Under the pieces are notes generated by a model. It worked only from the letters and a program-made list of their open reading frames with translations. It ran no database searches and was not told the origin of the DNA. From Psychrobacter urativorans (GTDB lineage: Bacteria; Pseudomonadota; Gammaproteobacteria; Pseudomonadales; Moraxellaceae), in assembly GCF_904846675.1 (NCBI RefSeq), contig NZ_CAJHBT010000020.1:1-50412 (forward strand): a stretch of 50,412 nt of DNA. Reading direction: 5' to 3'. The number at the start of each line of letters is the position of its first letter. Within the stretch, counting starts at the first letter, position 1. Below are positions 8,111 to 16,821 of the stretch, in pieces. The translations under genes were made by a program, and so were the position numbers.

Positions 8111-9355
8111 TTATGTCACTACCAAACGCATCAGCTGGGTACTGATATAACCGCCTACCGTCCCCATCGCGTAACCAAGAATGCCTAAAAACACTCCGAC
8201 TGGCGCGAGTGATGGATGAAAAGCCGTCGCGACAATCGGGGCCGACGATGCACCGCCAGTATTGGCGTTAGAGCCGACAGCTAAGAAGAAAAATGGCGCA
8301 CGAATGATTCTAGCGACAATAAAAATAATCACCACGTGAATAGTCATCCATAATAAACCAATTAGTAATAATCGCCACTGTGAGACGATACCTGCCAAAT
8401 TAATCTGCATGCCGATAGCCGCAATCAATACAAAGATAAATACCGTGCCGATTTTAGACGCGCCAACATGATCCAGCCGACGAATTTTGGTGAAAGAAAA
8501 ACCCACCCCAAGTAGGGTAATAATCACCACCATCCAAAAGAAGGAGCTGGCGAAGCTATATTGTACCGCCCAGCTATAGGGCGCGAAAAATGTTGCAATC
8601 TGCCCTCCTGCAAAGTGCGCTAGCCCTACCATGGCAAAACATAGCCCAAACATCACCATCAAATCAGTTAAGGTGGCCGGGCGTGCATGGTCGCGCTCAT
8701 AGCTCTCAACGGCGGCGATTACTTTATCAATACTGCTGGTATCTGCCTTTAAGAATCGGTCAATCTTATCGCTGTGCTTCGCCATGACTAATATTATTAA
8801 TAACCACAATGAGGCGTTAGTGGTATCTACCAAAATCATCATACCGAATAAGTCATCACTGACCCCAAACAGCTCCTTCATTGCCGCTTGGTTTGCCGCC
8901 CCGCCAATCCAGCTGCCAGCCACTGCTGAGAATCCACGCCATAGCGTGTCATCAGTAAACATCTCCGGAGATACCCATTTAGCCACACCCAAACTAATCG
9001 GCCCGCTAATGATAATCGCCACACTAGCCGCCACAAACATGGCAATCGCCTTCCAGCCTAGTCCTAAAATTTTAGGGACATCCATCGATAAGGTCATGAG
9101 CAGTAAACTTGCCGGTAACAAATAAGTGGCGGTAAAGCCATATATCTGCGAGCCGACACCATCAGCAAAAACCCCAAGACTGTTTAAGGTTGCTGGAATA
9201 AAGCAGCACAGCACTATACCTGGCAAGACTGCATAAAAACGTCGCCAAAACTTACCCGGCAGACCTTGAGTATAGAAAACCAAACCAATAACGGCCATGA
9301 TAATACCAAACGCTACCGGTAAACTATCAATGGCTAAATGAGAAATGGCGAGCAT
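8111..9355 (-). CDS. DUF819-family membrane protein
   Basis: A 414-residue integral membrane protein of the DUF819 (YjcL-like) family, with about ten to twelve hydrophobic helices. Family landmarks are GFTATYLLPASLLLMTLSMD, AGSWIGGAANQAAMKE and the C-terminal VGSNANTGGASSAPIVATAF. The two Gly/Ala/Asn-rich discontinuous segments resemble the transport core of bile-acid/arsenite-type secondary carriers, so a transporter role is likely but the substrate is unknown. The ATG is preceded by a GGAG ribosome site. It stands alone between the decayed restriction gene and the helicase terminator. Confidence 0.8.
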   Translation of the reverse strand: MLAISHLAIDSLPVAFGIIMAVIGLVFYTQGLPGKFWRRFYAVLPGIVLCCFIPATLNSLGVFADGVGSQIYGFTATYLLPASLLLMTLSMDVPKILGLGWKAIAMFVAASVAIIISGPISLGVAKWVSPEMFTDDTLWRGFSAVAGSWIGGAANQAAMKELFGVSDDLFGMMILVDTTNASLWLLIILVMAKHSDKIDRFLKADTSSIDKVIAAVESYERDHARPATLTDLMVMFGLCFAMVGLAHFAGGQIATFFAPYSWAVQYSFASSFFWMVVIITLLGVGFSFTKIRRLDHVGASKIGTVFIFVLIAAIGMQINLAGIVSQWRLLLIGLLWMTIHVVIIFIVARIIRAPFFFLAVGSNANTGGASSAPIVATAFHPSLAPVGVFLGILGYAMGTVGGYISTQLMRLVVT

Positions 9356-9492
9356 CGTATGGCTCCAAATCGTAACGTAATAGAAAAATAGGCCAGTATA
9401 GACAAGGCTAAAACTACGCGCAAGTAAGTATTAAAGCCAGCCTATAACTCAGTTAATATTGAGTTTTATCATAAAGATAAAAACTCAGACAC

Positions 9493-9525
9493 AAAAAAGC
9501 CAGATAACAAGTATCTGGCTTTTTT
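9493..9525 (-). terminator. Terminator of the DEAD-box helicase gene
   Basis: Near-perfect hairpin AAAAAAGCCAGATA / TATCTGGCTTTTTT. The A-run on the plus strand gives a U-run for the helicase transcript, which ends at 9589. Confidence 0.85.
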
Positions 9526-9588
9526 ACTTCAAACTCATTGTTAGCGATTAGACTGGCTAGGAGCTCCTAGCTGCTAAATCTTAGCTTA

Positions 9589-11238
9589 TTATGAGTTTTT
9601 GTTGCGATTACCGCCAGTTGGACGGCCGCCTTGGCTATTACCTGAACCTGAACGGCCAGTAGGACGACCTTGACCACGACCAGTTGCAGCGCGATCACCA
9701 CGTGGGGCGCTTGCGCCATCACCACGGCTAGGAGCACGTTTGCCTTGATAAGGCTTGCCACCTGAGCGCTCATTTGGCTTACCAGATGAATCACGTGGCT
9801 TACCCTGATAACCGCTGTCATTGCTCGCGCGTTGACCAGTACCAGTGCTGCTATCACCTGATGGACGACCACGACCTTGGCCACTAGGTTTGCCCTGATG
9901 ACCGCCGGCTGAACGACCACGGCCTTGACCGTTACCGCCGCCACCTGAGCGTCCACGACCACGGCCGCGACCATTGCCTTTATTGTCGCTTGGAACGTAA
10001 GTCTTTTTAGGCTCCATGCCTTCAATGACACACACTTCCATTTTGCGATCTAAATAACGGTTAATCGCATTTAGTTGTGGACGGTCATCCATGCTACATA
10101 AGCTGATTGCCACACCAGTACGACCGGCACGACCACAACGACCGATACGATGCACGTAATCTTCAGTTTGGCGTGGTAGATCGTAGTTAATTACATGCGA
10201 TAGCGCTGGCACGTCAAGACCACGAGCGGCCACGTCAGTTGCGACTAAGATTTTGCATTTACCATTACGGAGGTCTTGGACGATACGATTACGCTTGCTT
10301 TGTGGCAAATCACCATGTAGGAAGCTGGCTTTATGGCCGTCTTCTTGTAGCGATTTTGCTAATTTTTCAGTGCTACGCTTGGTTGCCGCAAAAATGATCA
10401 CTTGTTCCATATCTTTTTGGCAAACGATTTCATTAAGCAATCTGTTTTTATGATCGAAGTCATCACAGTAGTACACTTTTTCTTCGATATGTGCTGATTC
10501 AACTTTGATCGCAACGCGCTCAGGATTCTTAGTGAAGCTAGCAGCGATTTTGCCAACAGGGCCATCCCAAGTAGCAGAACACATGATGGTTTGACGATCA
10601 GTAGGTGCCGCTCGTAAGATGTCACTGATATCATCAGCAAAACCCATGTCTAGCATACGGTCCGCTTCATCAAGTACCAATACTTCTAGCTGTGATAAGT
10701 CAACACGGCCGGCATTGATATGATCAAGTAGACGACCAGGGGTTGCGACAATGACTTGTACGCCTTTTTTCAAAGCAGTAATCTGACCATTGTAGGGCGC
10801 GCCGCCAACTAATGGCACGCAGAACAAACCACGCATATCTTTAGAATACGTACGAACACTGTCATGTACTTGCTGAGCAAGCTCGCGCGTTGGCGTTAAG
10901 ATAAGGGCTTTGGTGTTTTTATCGAAGCTAGTAGCACGGCTTAAACGATCTAGCAGTGGAACAACAAAGGCAGCTGTTTTACCACTACCTGTTTGCGCTG
11001 ATAACAGAAGATCGCGACCAGCTAGAGCAAAAGGAATAGCTTGTGCTTGAATAGGGGTTGGGTTGGTATAGCCACTGCGTTCAAGCGCGGTAAGAATTGG
11101 CTTGGCAATGTTAAGATCAGCAAAGGTCATTTCTTCTGATTCAGATTTTTCTTCAGAAGTGTTAGCGTTAGTGGTAGGCGCTTGAGTGTTGGTATTAGTA
11201 TTTTCGCCGTCTAGCATTGCAGATAAGATGTCAGTCAT
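9589..11238 (-). CDS. DEAD-box ATP-dependent RNA helicase with Gly/Arg-rich tail
   Basis: The ATP-dependent RNA helicase core is complete: Q-motif region (NPTPIQAQAI), Walker A SAQTGSGKTAAF, PTRELAQQ, TPGRLLD, DEADRMLDMGF, SAT, ARGLDVPALSHVINYDLP and HRIGRCGRAGRTG. The last roughly 125 residues form a basic, low-complexity tail rich in GRGR, SGG, QGR and GKP, typical of an RNA-binding disordered extension in cold-adapted bacteria. The start at 11238 (MTDILSAML) is preferred over an upstream in-frame ATG because AAGGAT lies just ahead of it and conserved sequence begins soon after. Roles of relatives are unwinding of structured mRNA, ribosome assembly and degradosome work; which applies here is unknown. 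A promoter-like sequence about 320 bases upstream implies a long leader. RhlE-like by motif, but I do not commit to a symbol. Confidence 0.92.
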   Translation of the reverse strand: MTDILSAMLDGENTNTNTQAPTTNANTSEEKSESEEMTFADLNIAKPILTALERSGYTNPTPIQAQAIPFALAGRDLLLSAQTGSGKTAAFVVPLLDRLSRATSFDKNTKALILTPTRELAQQVHDSVRTYSKDMRGLFCVPLVGGAPYNGQITALKKGVQVIVATPGRLLDHINAGRVDLSQLEVLVLDEADRMLDMGFADDISDILRAAPTDRQTIMCSATWDGPVGKIAASFTKNPERVAIKVESAHIEEKVYYCDDFDHKNRLLNEIVCQKDMEQVIIFAATKRSTEKLAKSLQEDGHKASFLHGDLPQSKRNRIVQDLRNGKCKILVATDVAARGLDVPALSHVINYDLPRQTEDYVHRIGRCGRAGRTGVAISLCSMDDRPQLNAINRYLDRKMEVCVIEGMEPKKTYVPSDNKGNGRGRGRGRSGGGGNGQGRGRSAGGHQGKPSGQGRGRPSGDSSTGTGQRASNDSGYQGKPRDSSGKPNERSGGKPYQGKRAPSRGDGASAPRGDRAATGRGQGRPTGRSGSGNSQGGRPTGGNRNKNS

Positions 11239-11721
11239 GAGTATCCTTGGTAGTATAAGCTGCTGTATATTCAGAAGCTTGATGCATACCACTGATAACC
11301 GTTCACCACGCGACCATTTTATTAACAAGCTATCAAGAATGTTGATAACTAGAAGCTTAGCTATTTAAAGCGTATCACTTCTATAAAAGGTGTTGCGTGC
11401 TGTCTGACGTATTTTGGTGGTAGTGCCGAGTGTCTTACCCTTGTCTGCTATAGGCAATTTACCTTTGCTTAAATCCAAAGCTGATAAATGCGAACAACAA
11501 CCAATCTAGCCATGATGTTGGGCTAGTAGATAAGATATGAGTCAAAAATAATAGGATTATTTAAGTACACAAAATCATCGGCAACAATTACTTTCAGTCA
11601 TCCTAGACCCAAAATCGCAGGCGATGTTATCAATCTCATAATTCACGTTAGTCGAAGCTAACGTGGCGACGCAGTATAGCATAGTAATTAGAATAATATC
11701 AGTATTTATTTTTAACAGGCC
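11239..11721. other. Long intergenic region: helicase leader and a hairpin behind the DUF1176 gene
   Basis: No coding sequence is supported in these 483 bases. The part up to about 11550 is probably the transcribed leader of the helicase gene. At 11644-11665 a perfect 8-bp stem (CACGTTAG / CTAACGTG) with a 6-base loop follows the DUF1176 gene; it lacks a T-run, so it is a doubtful terminator. Confidence 0.5.
11556..11584 (-). promoter_or_regulatory. Candidate promoter of the helicase gene
   Basis: Read on the minus strand: TTGCCG (11579-11584), a 17-base spacer, then AATAAT (11556-11561). Spacing is ideal and both boxes are fair sigma-70 matches. It would give a leader of about 310 bases before the ATG at 11238. 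Confidence 0.35.
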
Positions 11722-12804
11722 TTAACGTAGCGTATTTACATTAGTCACATAGGTTGGCAGTTGCCATGCGCCGCCCGCCTCTACCATGCGGCACAGTCCG
11801 GTCGTACTTTCATGACTTTTGGCAAAGATCTTTCCTGTCCACATCCAATAAGTCTTATTTAGGCAGTCGCCAATACCGCGACCTTTTTGTACCGAACTAA
11901 TTTTACCGTTGTCATAATCGGTCGCACTGGTAGTGATTAGGGTTGGTTTATAAGGCTTGCTATCATTCATTACCCATACACCGGAACCAGTGTTATAAGC
12001 GCCCGTCCAACAATGATGCTGTGCCAGTAGCTGGGTGCTATTGAGACGGCTGACACGCCACGGTGATTTGTCGACTAAATTTGGACAGTCAGTACTCGCC
12101 TCTTTCATCGTGTTTTGCATCAAGGCCGATAGCTGTGAGGACTTCATACTGAACTTTCTATTGCTGTTGGAGTTGGCCTTGGCATTAGGTCTTACCACTT
12201 GCAGTTGTGGCGCTGTCTTAGGCGGTAATACCGTGCGATTAGATTTATTAACGCCATCAGAGCTAACAAAGGCACTTGGCGTTCCTACTCGCCCTTGAGC
12301 CTCATCAGCTTTTAGCATCACTGCGATTGCCCCTTTATCAGATAACTGCCAGCGCGAGTTACGCAGTACCAGCTCAATCTTACTGGTCTTGGTTAGCGCA
12401 TCAAGCAGTGCTGTGACTTGACTTGACTTGAGGTCTGAATCACCAGCTGCTGTTGAGAAGGGTTCGATCTCGCCTAGATCTTTATCATTAATGAATAACG
12501 ACATACGGTGACGGTTGCCCAATTGCATCAATGCTTTCGTAGAGCTTTCTTTAGCGGTCCCAAGCTTAACCTTGCCCACTACGCCTGCATCAGCGCCTGC
12601 TCGACGGATCAATAATACAGATACCGGAAAGTCGCTATTGTTCTCAGCTTGATAACCTGCCAGCCTACAGGTCCGCGTATTATCACAGACGACTTGCCAG
12701 TCTTGATGAACAAGCTCAACTGGCGCGGCAGCCGTACTCATAGAACTGAATAGAGCCGTACTAACTGCGGCTAATATGGGTAATAAGACTTTGTTCTTTA
12801 GCAT
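11722..12804 (-). CDS. DUF1176 exported protein
   Basis: An exported protein of the DUF1176 family, about 360 residues. The start at 12804 gives a clean Sec signal peptide (MLKNKVLLPILAAVSTALFS, cleavage likely after STAAA). An in-frame ATG at 12903 would add 33 polar residues ahead of it and is less likely. The mature part begins with the family-typical WQVVCDNTRTCRLAGYQ and ends with a conserved GGAWQLPTYVTNVN. Four or more cysteines in the mature region suggest disulfide bonds in the periplasm. The biochemical role of DUF1176 is not known to me. It stands alone; no clear ribosome site is seen before either ATG, so the exact start is uncertain. Confidence 0.78.
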   Translation of the reverse strand: MLKNKVLLPILAAVSTALFSSMSTAAAPVELVHQDWQVVCDNTRTCRLAGYQAENNSDFPVSVLLIRRAGADAGVVGKVKLGTAKESSTKALMQLGNRHRMSLFINDKDLGEIEPFSTAAGDSDLKSSQVTALLDALTKTSKIELVLRNSRWQLSDKGAIAVMLKADEAQGRVGTPSAFVSSDGVNKSNRTVLPPKTAPQLQVVRPNAKANSNSNRKFSMKSSQLSALMQNTMKEASTDCPNLVDKSPWRVSRLNSTQLLAQHHCWTGAYNTGSGVWVMNDSKPYKPTLITTSATDYDNGKISSVQKGRGIGDCLNKTYWMWTGKIFAKSHESTTGLCRMVEAGGAWQLPTYVTNVNTLR

Positions 12805-13044
12805 TAATGTTTTTATCTTAATTATATTATAAGGTGTCGTTATAACGTTATTATTGCTGGACAGCAAATGCGCTTGTGTTAACTGATTTCGGGTATCCTT
12901 CATAATTATTACTCATCAATAGAGAAGATATAAAAACGGTATCCTTACCACAGCAGCAAGCTGTCATTTTAACGCAGCTAAGTTTCTATCTGTTGTACTA
13001 ACGTATCATTATGTAAAAATACTAGCAAGGCTCATTTATTATAA

Positions 13045-13088
13045 AAATAAAAAATTCGTGGCTGATAACTATAAAAGCTATCAGCCAT
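13045..13088 (-). terminator. Terminator of yghU
   Basis: A TGGCTGATA / TATCAGCCA stem (13059-13067 and 13079-13087), followed on the minus strand by a T-rich run, 47 bases past the yghU stop. The remainder of the gap 12805-13134 is AT-rich leader of the DUF1176 gene, with nothing else seen. Confidence 0.75.
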
Positions 13089-13134
13089 GGTTACTATCTA
13101 TTCTATTGCTGTTTGTTATGTCAAGTGAACCCAA

Positions 13135-14025
13135 TTAAGCAATTGGCTGTAATGATAACTCTACGCCACGTTTCACCGCCGGACGGTCGGCTACTTCTTG
13201 TGCCCAGCGTTGTACATGCGGATAGCTGTCTACTTGTAGGAACTCGCCTGCATCGTAGAGTCTGCCAAGTACTAATTGACCATACCATGCCCAAATAATA
13301 ATGTCAGCGATATTGTAATCCGACTCATTATTACCACACATATACTCACTATTTTTTAGATGAATATCAAGCACGTCAAGTTGACGTTTGGCCTCCATAG
13401 TATAGCGATTAATCGGATATTCCATCGGTTCGGGCGCATAAGCATAAAAATGCCCAAAGCCGCCACCTAAGAACGGTGCACTACCCACCTGCCACATGAG
13501 CCAAGATAAACACTCAGCGCGTGCTTCTCCTTGCGCCATCGGTATAAACTTACCGAACTTTTCTGCTAAGTACAATAAAATAGCACCGGACTCAAAAATC
13601 TCGATGGGCTCGCCAGCCTGTTTATTAGAATCATTTCTAGCAGCCGTTACAGCAGAATAATCAACCAGCGCCGGAATCTTAGAGTTGGGATTGATCGCCA
13701 CGAAGTCTGAGCCAAACTGATCGCCTTCAGAGATGTCGATTTCATAGGCATCGTATTCAGCACCCTTCACCCTAAGCTCAGCCAGCTCCTCTAATAGGAT
13801 GTTGACCTTAACACCGTTTGGGGTGTTCAATGAGTACAGCTGTAGCGGCGCATCTCCTACCGGTAGCGTTTGCTCATGGCGCGCACCTGCCGTTGGACGA
13901 TTGATACTAGAGAATTTGCCGCCATTGTCCTTGTCGTGTTTCCAAACTTTAGGCGGCGTATAGCTTGAACTGTCGGTATCTTGAGAATTAGGATTTTCTT
14001 TAGTATTGTGTTTAGCGTTACTCAT
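13135..14025 (-). CDS. yghU: Glutathione S-transferase-like disulfide-bond oxidoreductase YghU
   Basis: A 296-residue cytosolic GST-fold protein that follows E. coli YghU block by block: PPKVWKHDKDNGGKFSSINR, TLPVGDAPLQLYSLNTPNGVKV, NPNSKIPALVD, IFESGAILLYLAEKFGKF, APFLGGGFGHFYAYAP, NRYTMEAKRQLDVLD and YPHVQRWAQEVADRPAVKRG. The N-terminal thioredoxin-like domain binds glutathione, with Thr/Asn in TPNG replacing a catalytic Cys/Ser/Tyr; the helical C-terminal domain follows. Relatives reduce disulfide bonds with glutathione. The first roughly 20 residues (MSNAKHNTKENPNSQDT) are an extra polar lead, and that lead, with the ribosome site and promoter region, resembles the 5' end of the oxidoreductase gene at 16596. 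Ribosome site AAGGA is present. Confidence 0.93.
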   Translation of the reverse strand: MSNAKHNTKENPNSQDTDSSSYTPPKVWKHDKDNGGKFSSINRPTAGARHEQTLPVGDAPLQLYSLNTPNGVKVNILLEELAELRVKGAEYDAYEIDISEGDQFGSDFVAINPNSKIPALVDYSAVTAARNDSNKQAGEPIEIFESGAILLYLAEKFGKFIPMAQGEARAECLSWLMWQVGSAPFLGGGFGHFYAYAPEPMEYPINRYTMEAKRQLDVLDIHLKNSEYMCGNNESDYNIADIIIWAWYGQLVLGRLYDAGEFLQVDSYPHVQRWAQEVADRPAVKRGVELSLQPIA

Positions 14026-14038
14026 GGAATGTCCTTTA
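14002..14038 (-). repeat. Start-codon block shared with the oxidoreductase gene (copy 1)
   Basis: Covers the yghU ribosome site, ATG and first codons. It matches 16573-16609 at 30 of 37 positions by direct alignment; that copy lies at the same place in the oxidoreductase gene. Confidence 0.6.
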
Positions 14039-14187
14039 TCTTGGATGTTATTTTTATATTAAATATAGCATGGTCTTACTATAACGAGGACCTACCTACT
14101 TAATACAGACCTCTCATGTAATTAATGTAGCTGTTTTTAAACCATTACCTTCTAAATACTCCAATAAAACGGTTAGCAGACAGTATC

Positions 14188-14232
14188 ACTACCTTGCTTA
14201 TCTTTCATTACGCCAAAGTCATTCTTATATTA
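14188..14232. repeat. Upstream direct repeat, copy 1 (yghU side)
   Basis: Forty-five bases, including TTGCTTATCTTT, ACGCCAA and ATTCTTATA in the same order and spacing as at 16707-16751 (36 of 45 identical by direct alignment). It lies 160-205 bases upstream of yghU. Otherwise the 262-base gap 14026-14287 shows no gene. Confidence 0.6.
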
Positions 14233-14287
14233 GAGCCTATTAATAAAGACATAACTTCTTAACAGACATCAATTGAAGATCGAACTC

Positions 14288-14836
14288 TTAAGATCTATTT
14301 CGTAACCATCCAAATTGCCAACTGGTTAAGCGCCGCCCCCAGTCGCACAGTACCGTTGATAGACCAATCCCAATAACCAGCACGCCGACAGTCGCAAAAT
14401 CGGCAGGAAGTCCTCCTAGGGTGATTAGAAGAGTCGTTGCCATGGCAGGCGCATGCATGGCACGTGCTGGAATCTGCAAACCGATTGTCAACGCGACAGC
14501 GAGTGCACTAGCCATAATACGCGGCGCCGTTACCTGACCGGCGGTCATCGCCGATGGCGCATCGAGCGCACCGAACAGCGTGAGCGCTGCAAAAGCCATC
14601 GCTGCGCCAATTCCATGACCGACAAAGGTGTTCCAAGGCCGTGCGGAATCGTGCGTCGGAGTGACAGTATGAATGAAAATAGTTGGGCCGATACTGGGGA
14701 ATAGCCAAGGTTGCTGAAAAGTATAACCTAGCCCTCCGACTATTCCTGTAATGACGAGCGCGACCCAACCGGCATAAAGGGCCTTGCCAAACTTCGTTCC
14801 TGGGCTGTTGTCTGTCTGATCAGACAAGTCTGTCAT
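14288..14836 (-). CDS. HPP-family integral membrane protein
   Basis: A 182-residue membrane protein of the HPP family, with four to six hydrophobic helices. The family signature region is seen as LFPSIGPTIFIHTVTP followed by HDSARPWNTFVGHGIGAAMA, and later PARAMHAPAMATTLLITLGG. The typical HPP tripeptide area reads HAP here. Its start codon overlaps the stop of the upstream oxidoreductase gene by one base (TGATG), so the two are translationally coupled and probably act together. Some HPP proteins have been linked to nitrite transport; that cannot be assumed here. Base composition is visibly more GC-rich than the flanking genes, as in its operon partner, which suggests shared foreign origin. 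Confidence 0.8.
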   Translation of the reverse strand: MTDLSDQTDNSPGTKFGKALYAGWVALVITGIVGGLGYTFQQPWLFPSIGPTIFIHTVTPTHDSARPWNTFVGHGIGAAMAFAALTLFGALDAPSAMTAGQVTAPRIMASALAVALTIGLQIPARAMHAPAMATTLLITLGGLPADFATVGVLVIGIGLSTVLCDWGRRLTSWQFGWLRNRS

Positions 14837-16596
14837 CAGATAGGCATCCTATAGCCATAGAATTCATGGTCCTCATTATATCCACCATAACCTGAGCCAA
14901 GATCGGCGAAATCGTGGACGAATTCAATTGCAGTAATCCACTTGACCATCTTGAAACCAAGCTCGTTTTCGCAGCGCAGTCGCAGCGGCGCGCCATGTAG
15001 AACGCTGAGCGGATCGTCATTCATATCTAGGGCTAGGATGGTCAGCTCATGCTGCATATTCTCCATTTTGTGGCAATCGTAGTATACGCCGCCATGAGCA
15101 CCCTCCGCTAGAGAGTAGAAGACGGCGTAGCGCGCCTCCGGCGTTGGGCGAACCAAATCAAGGATATGACGCGTCGGCACGCCAGCCCACTTAGCGACAC
15201 CGCTCCAACCTTGAATGCAGAAATGGGTTGTAATCTGCTCCTGCTGTGGCATCGCCCGTAACTCAGCCAGAGAGTATTCACCCGGTCGTTCGACCAACCC
15301 ATCTATGCGCAGCCGATATTCAGCGAAATCATTTACCACAAGATCTTCAAATTCTTTTGAATCGGGCATCGTACCGTTAGGCCACAAGAAGGGTGAGATA
15401 TCTTTCTCGGTCAGCTCACTTTTGGGATCGAACCACTCGGCCCAGCCTTTGATCGGGCCGACTATGAAGGCGCCGATCCTCTGTACCAATCGGGCATGAC
15501 GAATGGTGAAGGGCGATGCCATTGCCCATAACACGCCGATTAGGATGATGAGCGGGACGAACACCATAAAGCCGCTCCACGAATCATCATTTACGCCCGC
15601 CCACATCATATTCAGATTAACCCGCGCCCCAGTGATGAACACCAGTGTCACGTGCGCCAGAATGAAAAACAGAAACCACCAGAGCGCTAGAAAGTGGATA
15701 GAGCGCGCCCTCTGCCGGTTAAAGACCCGTCCGAACCAGCCAAGATGGTTCGACAATGCCGGGCTCTGCATGAACCCAGTGAAGACTGATGTGGGGGCAA
15801 CAACGAAAACCGTGATGAAGTAGGTAAGCTGTTGCAGGCTGTTATACTTGGTCCAGCTCTCATCCGACGGAAAGTCTAGCGACAAATACTGCAGCGCGAT
15901 CGATACGGCGTTTGGAAAGACTTCCCACGTTGTTGGGACAATCCTCAGCCACTGATCGGTTGAGAACAGCAAGATATAGATGATGATACCGTTGAGTAGC
16001 CAGAGCGAATTGACTGAAAAGTGCCACCAGCGCGCCAGTCCAATCGAATGGCGGACACCAGGGATACCAAGCCAACCTGGGATTGTCACTGAGTCATCTT
16101 TGGCCGTCCAGACACGTCCCTTCGGCACCGGTTTTTGGAAGCGGAACCATTCGGTGCCGGGAGTACTGTCGCGGTGCCAGTAGAGCCTCGGGTGATCGGC
16201 CAGAATCTGCACGCCGGACCGCATAATGAACACCATGAAGAGCAGGTTTAGGAAATGGGATACCCGCAGCCAGAGCGGAAACCCTGTCTCCACGACCGCA
16301 GCAGAGGCAGGTGCGCCTGGATAATTTTCGATAAACATCTGAGCGCTTGGCAGCTCACGTAGCCCCTGAGCGATTGCCACTGCGGCAACCAATAGCACGA
16401 ATATAATCGGTAGCGCCCAAAGGATACTGTACCAGCGCTCTCTAAAACGGATCAGCGGTATAATCCCATTTTGCGGCGGTGTCCAATCGCTTAGGGGCAG
16501 CTGTTTGGTGCCGGGGGTAATTTTTGCTTCAAGGGGATCTCGGGGCACGTCCTGCACATTGGAAGTAGCATTCGTATTTTGATTAGCCTTACTCAT
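14836..16596 (-). CDS. Membrane cytochrome b / molybdopterin oxidoreductase fusion
   Basis: A 586-residue two-domain protein. The N-terminal part (about residues 45-370) has several hydrophobic helices with histidines in cytochrome b-like positions (LRVSHFLNLLFMV, ARWWHFSVNSLWLL, FILAHVTLVFITG). This suggests heme and electron exchange with the quinone pool. The C-terminal part (about 420-586) is a sulfite-oxidase-type molybdopterin domain: HFCIQGWSGVAKWAGVP carries the molybdenum-ligand Cys, and GAPLRLRCENELGFKMVKW is the family block. It therefore resembles MsrP-MsrQ or sulfite-oxidase systems, but with both functions fused in one chain and without a Tat signal. That would put the Mo domain on the cytoplasmic side unless the helix number reverses it. 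Substrate unknown. The ribosome site AAGGAT and first 16 residues resemble those of yghU, while the rest is clearly GC-richer. Confidence 0.85.
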   Translation of the reverse strand: MSKANQNTNATSNVQDVPRDPLEAKITPGTKQLPLSDWTPPQNGIIPLIRFRERWYSILWALPIIFVLLVAAVAIAQGLRELPSAQMFIENYPGAPASAAVVETGFPLWLRVSHFLNLLFMVFIMRSGVQILADHPRLYWHRDSTPGTEWFRFQKPVPKGRVWTAKDDSVTIPGWLGIPGVRHSIGLARWWHFSVNSLWLLNGIIIYILLFSTDQWLRIVPTTWEVFPNAVSIALQYLSLDFPSDESWTKYNSLQQLTYFITVFVVAPTSVFTGFMQSPALSNHLGWFGRVFNRQRARSIHFLALWWFLFFILAHVTLVFITGARVNLNMMWAGVNDDSWSGFMVFVPLIILIGVLWAMASPFTIRHARLVQRIGAFIVGPIKGWAEWFDPKSELTEKDISPFLWPNGTMPDSKEFEDLVVNDFAEYRLRIDGLVERPGEYSLAELRAMPQQEQITTHFCIQGWSGVAKWAGVPTRHILDLVRPTPEARYAVFYSLAEGAHGGVYYDCHKMENMQHELTILALDMNDDPLSVLHGAPLRLRCENELGFKMVKWITAIEFVHDFADLGSGYGGYNEDHEFYGYRMPI

Positions 16597-16609
16597 GGGA
16601 TATCCTTTT
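16573..16609 (-). repeat. Start-codon block shared with yghU (copy 2)
   Basis: Covers the ribosome site, ATG and first codons of the oxidoreductase gene. It matches 14002-14038 at 30 of 37 positions, and the similarity continues at protein level (MSKANQNT versus MSNAKHNT). Confidence 0.6.
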
Positions 16610-16706
16610 TTATTAACTAAGAGTGCACTTCATGCGTTCGTTAATCAAGTTATTAATAATCCTCTCGTACTTTTATTCTCTAATCAAGCGTATGAAAATC
16701 GCTGTC

Positions 16707-16751
16707 GTTACTTTGCTTATCTTTAACTACGCCAAGCTTATTCTTATAATA
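16707..16751. repeat. Upstream direct repeat, copy 2 (oxidoreductase/MFS side)
   Basis: Partner of 14188-14232 (36 of 45 identical). It lies 111-155 bases upstream of the oxidoreductase start, in the region shared with the divergent MFS gene. Together the two copies bracket the GC-rich operon. Confidence 0.6.
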
Positions 16752-16821
16752 CTGGCATGGTACCGTTGCTAAAAACAGCTGGTTTAAGCAACGTATCTTT
16801 TTATGACTTTTTTATAAATAC

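Noticed and set aside
9567..10031. Ala/Val-rich frame overlapping the helicase tail
   Set aside because: It is the shifted reading of the Gly/Arg-rich repeats; low complexity, with no start signal of its own.
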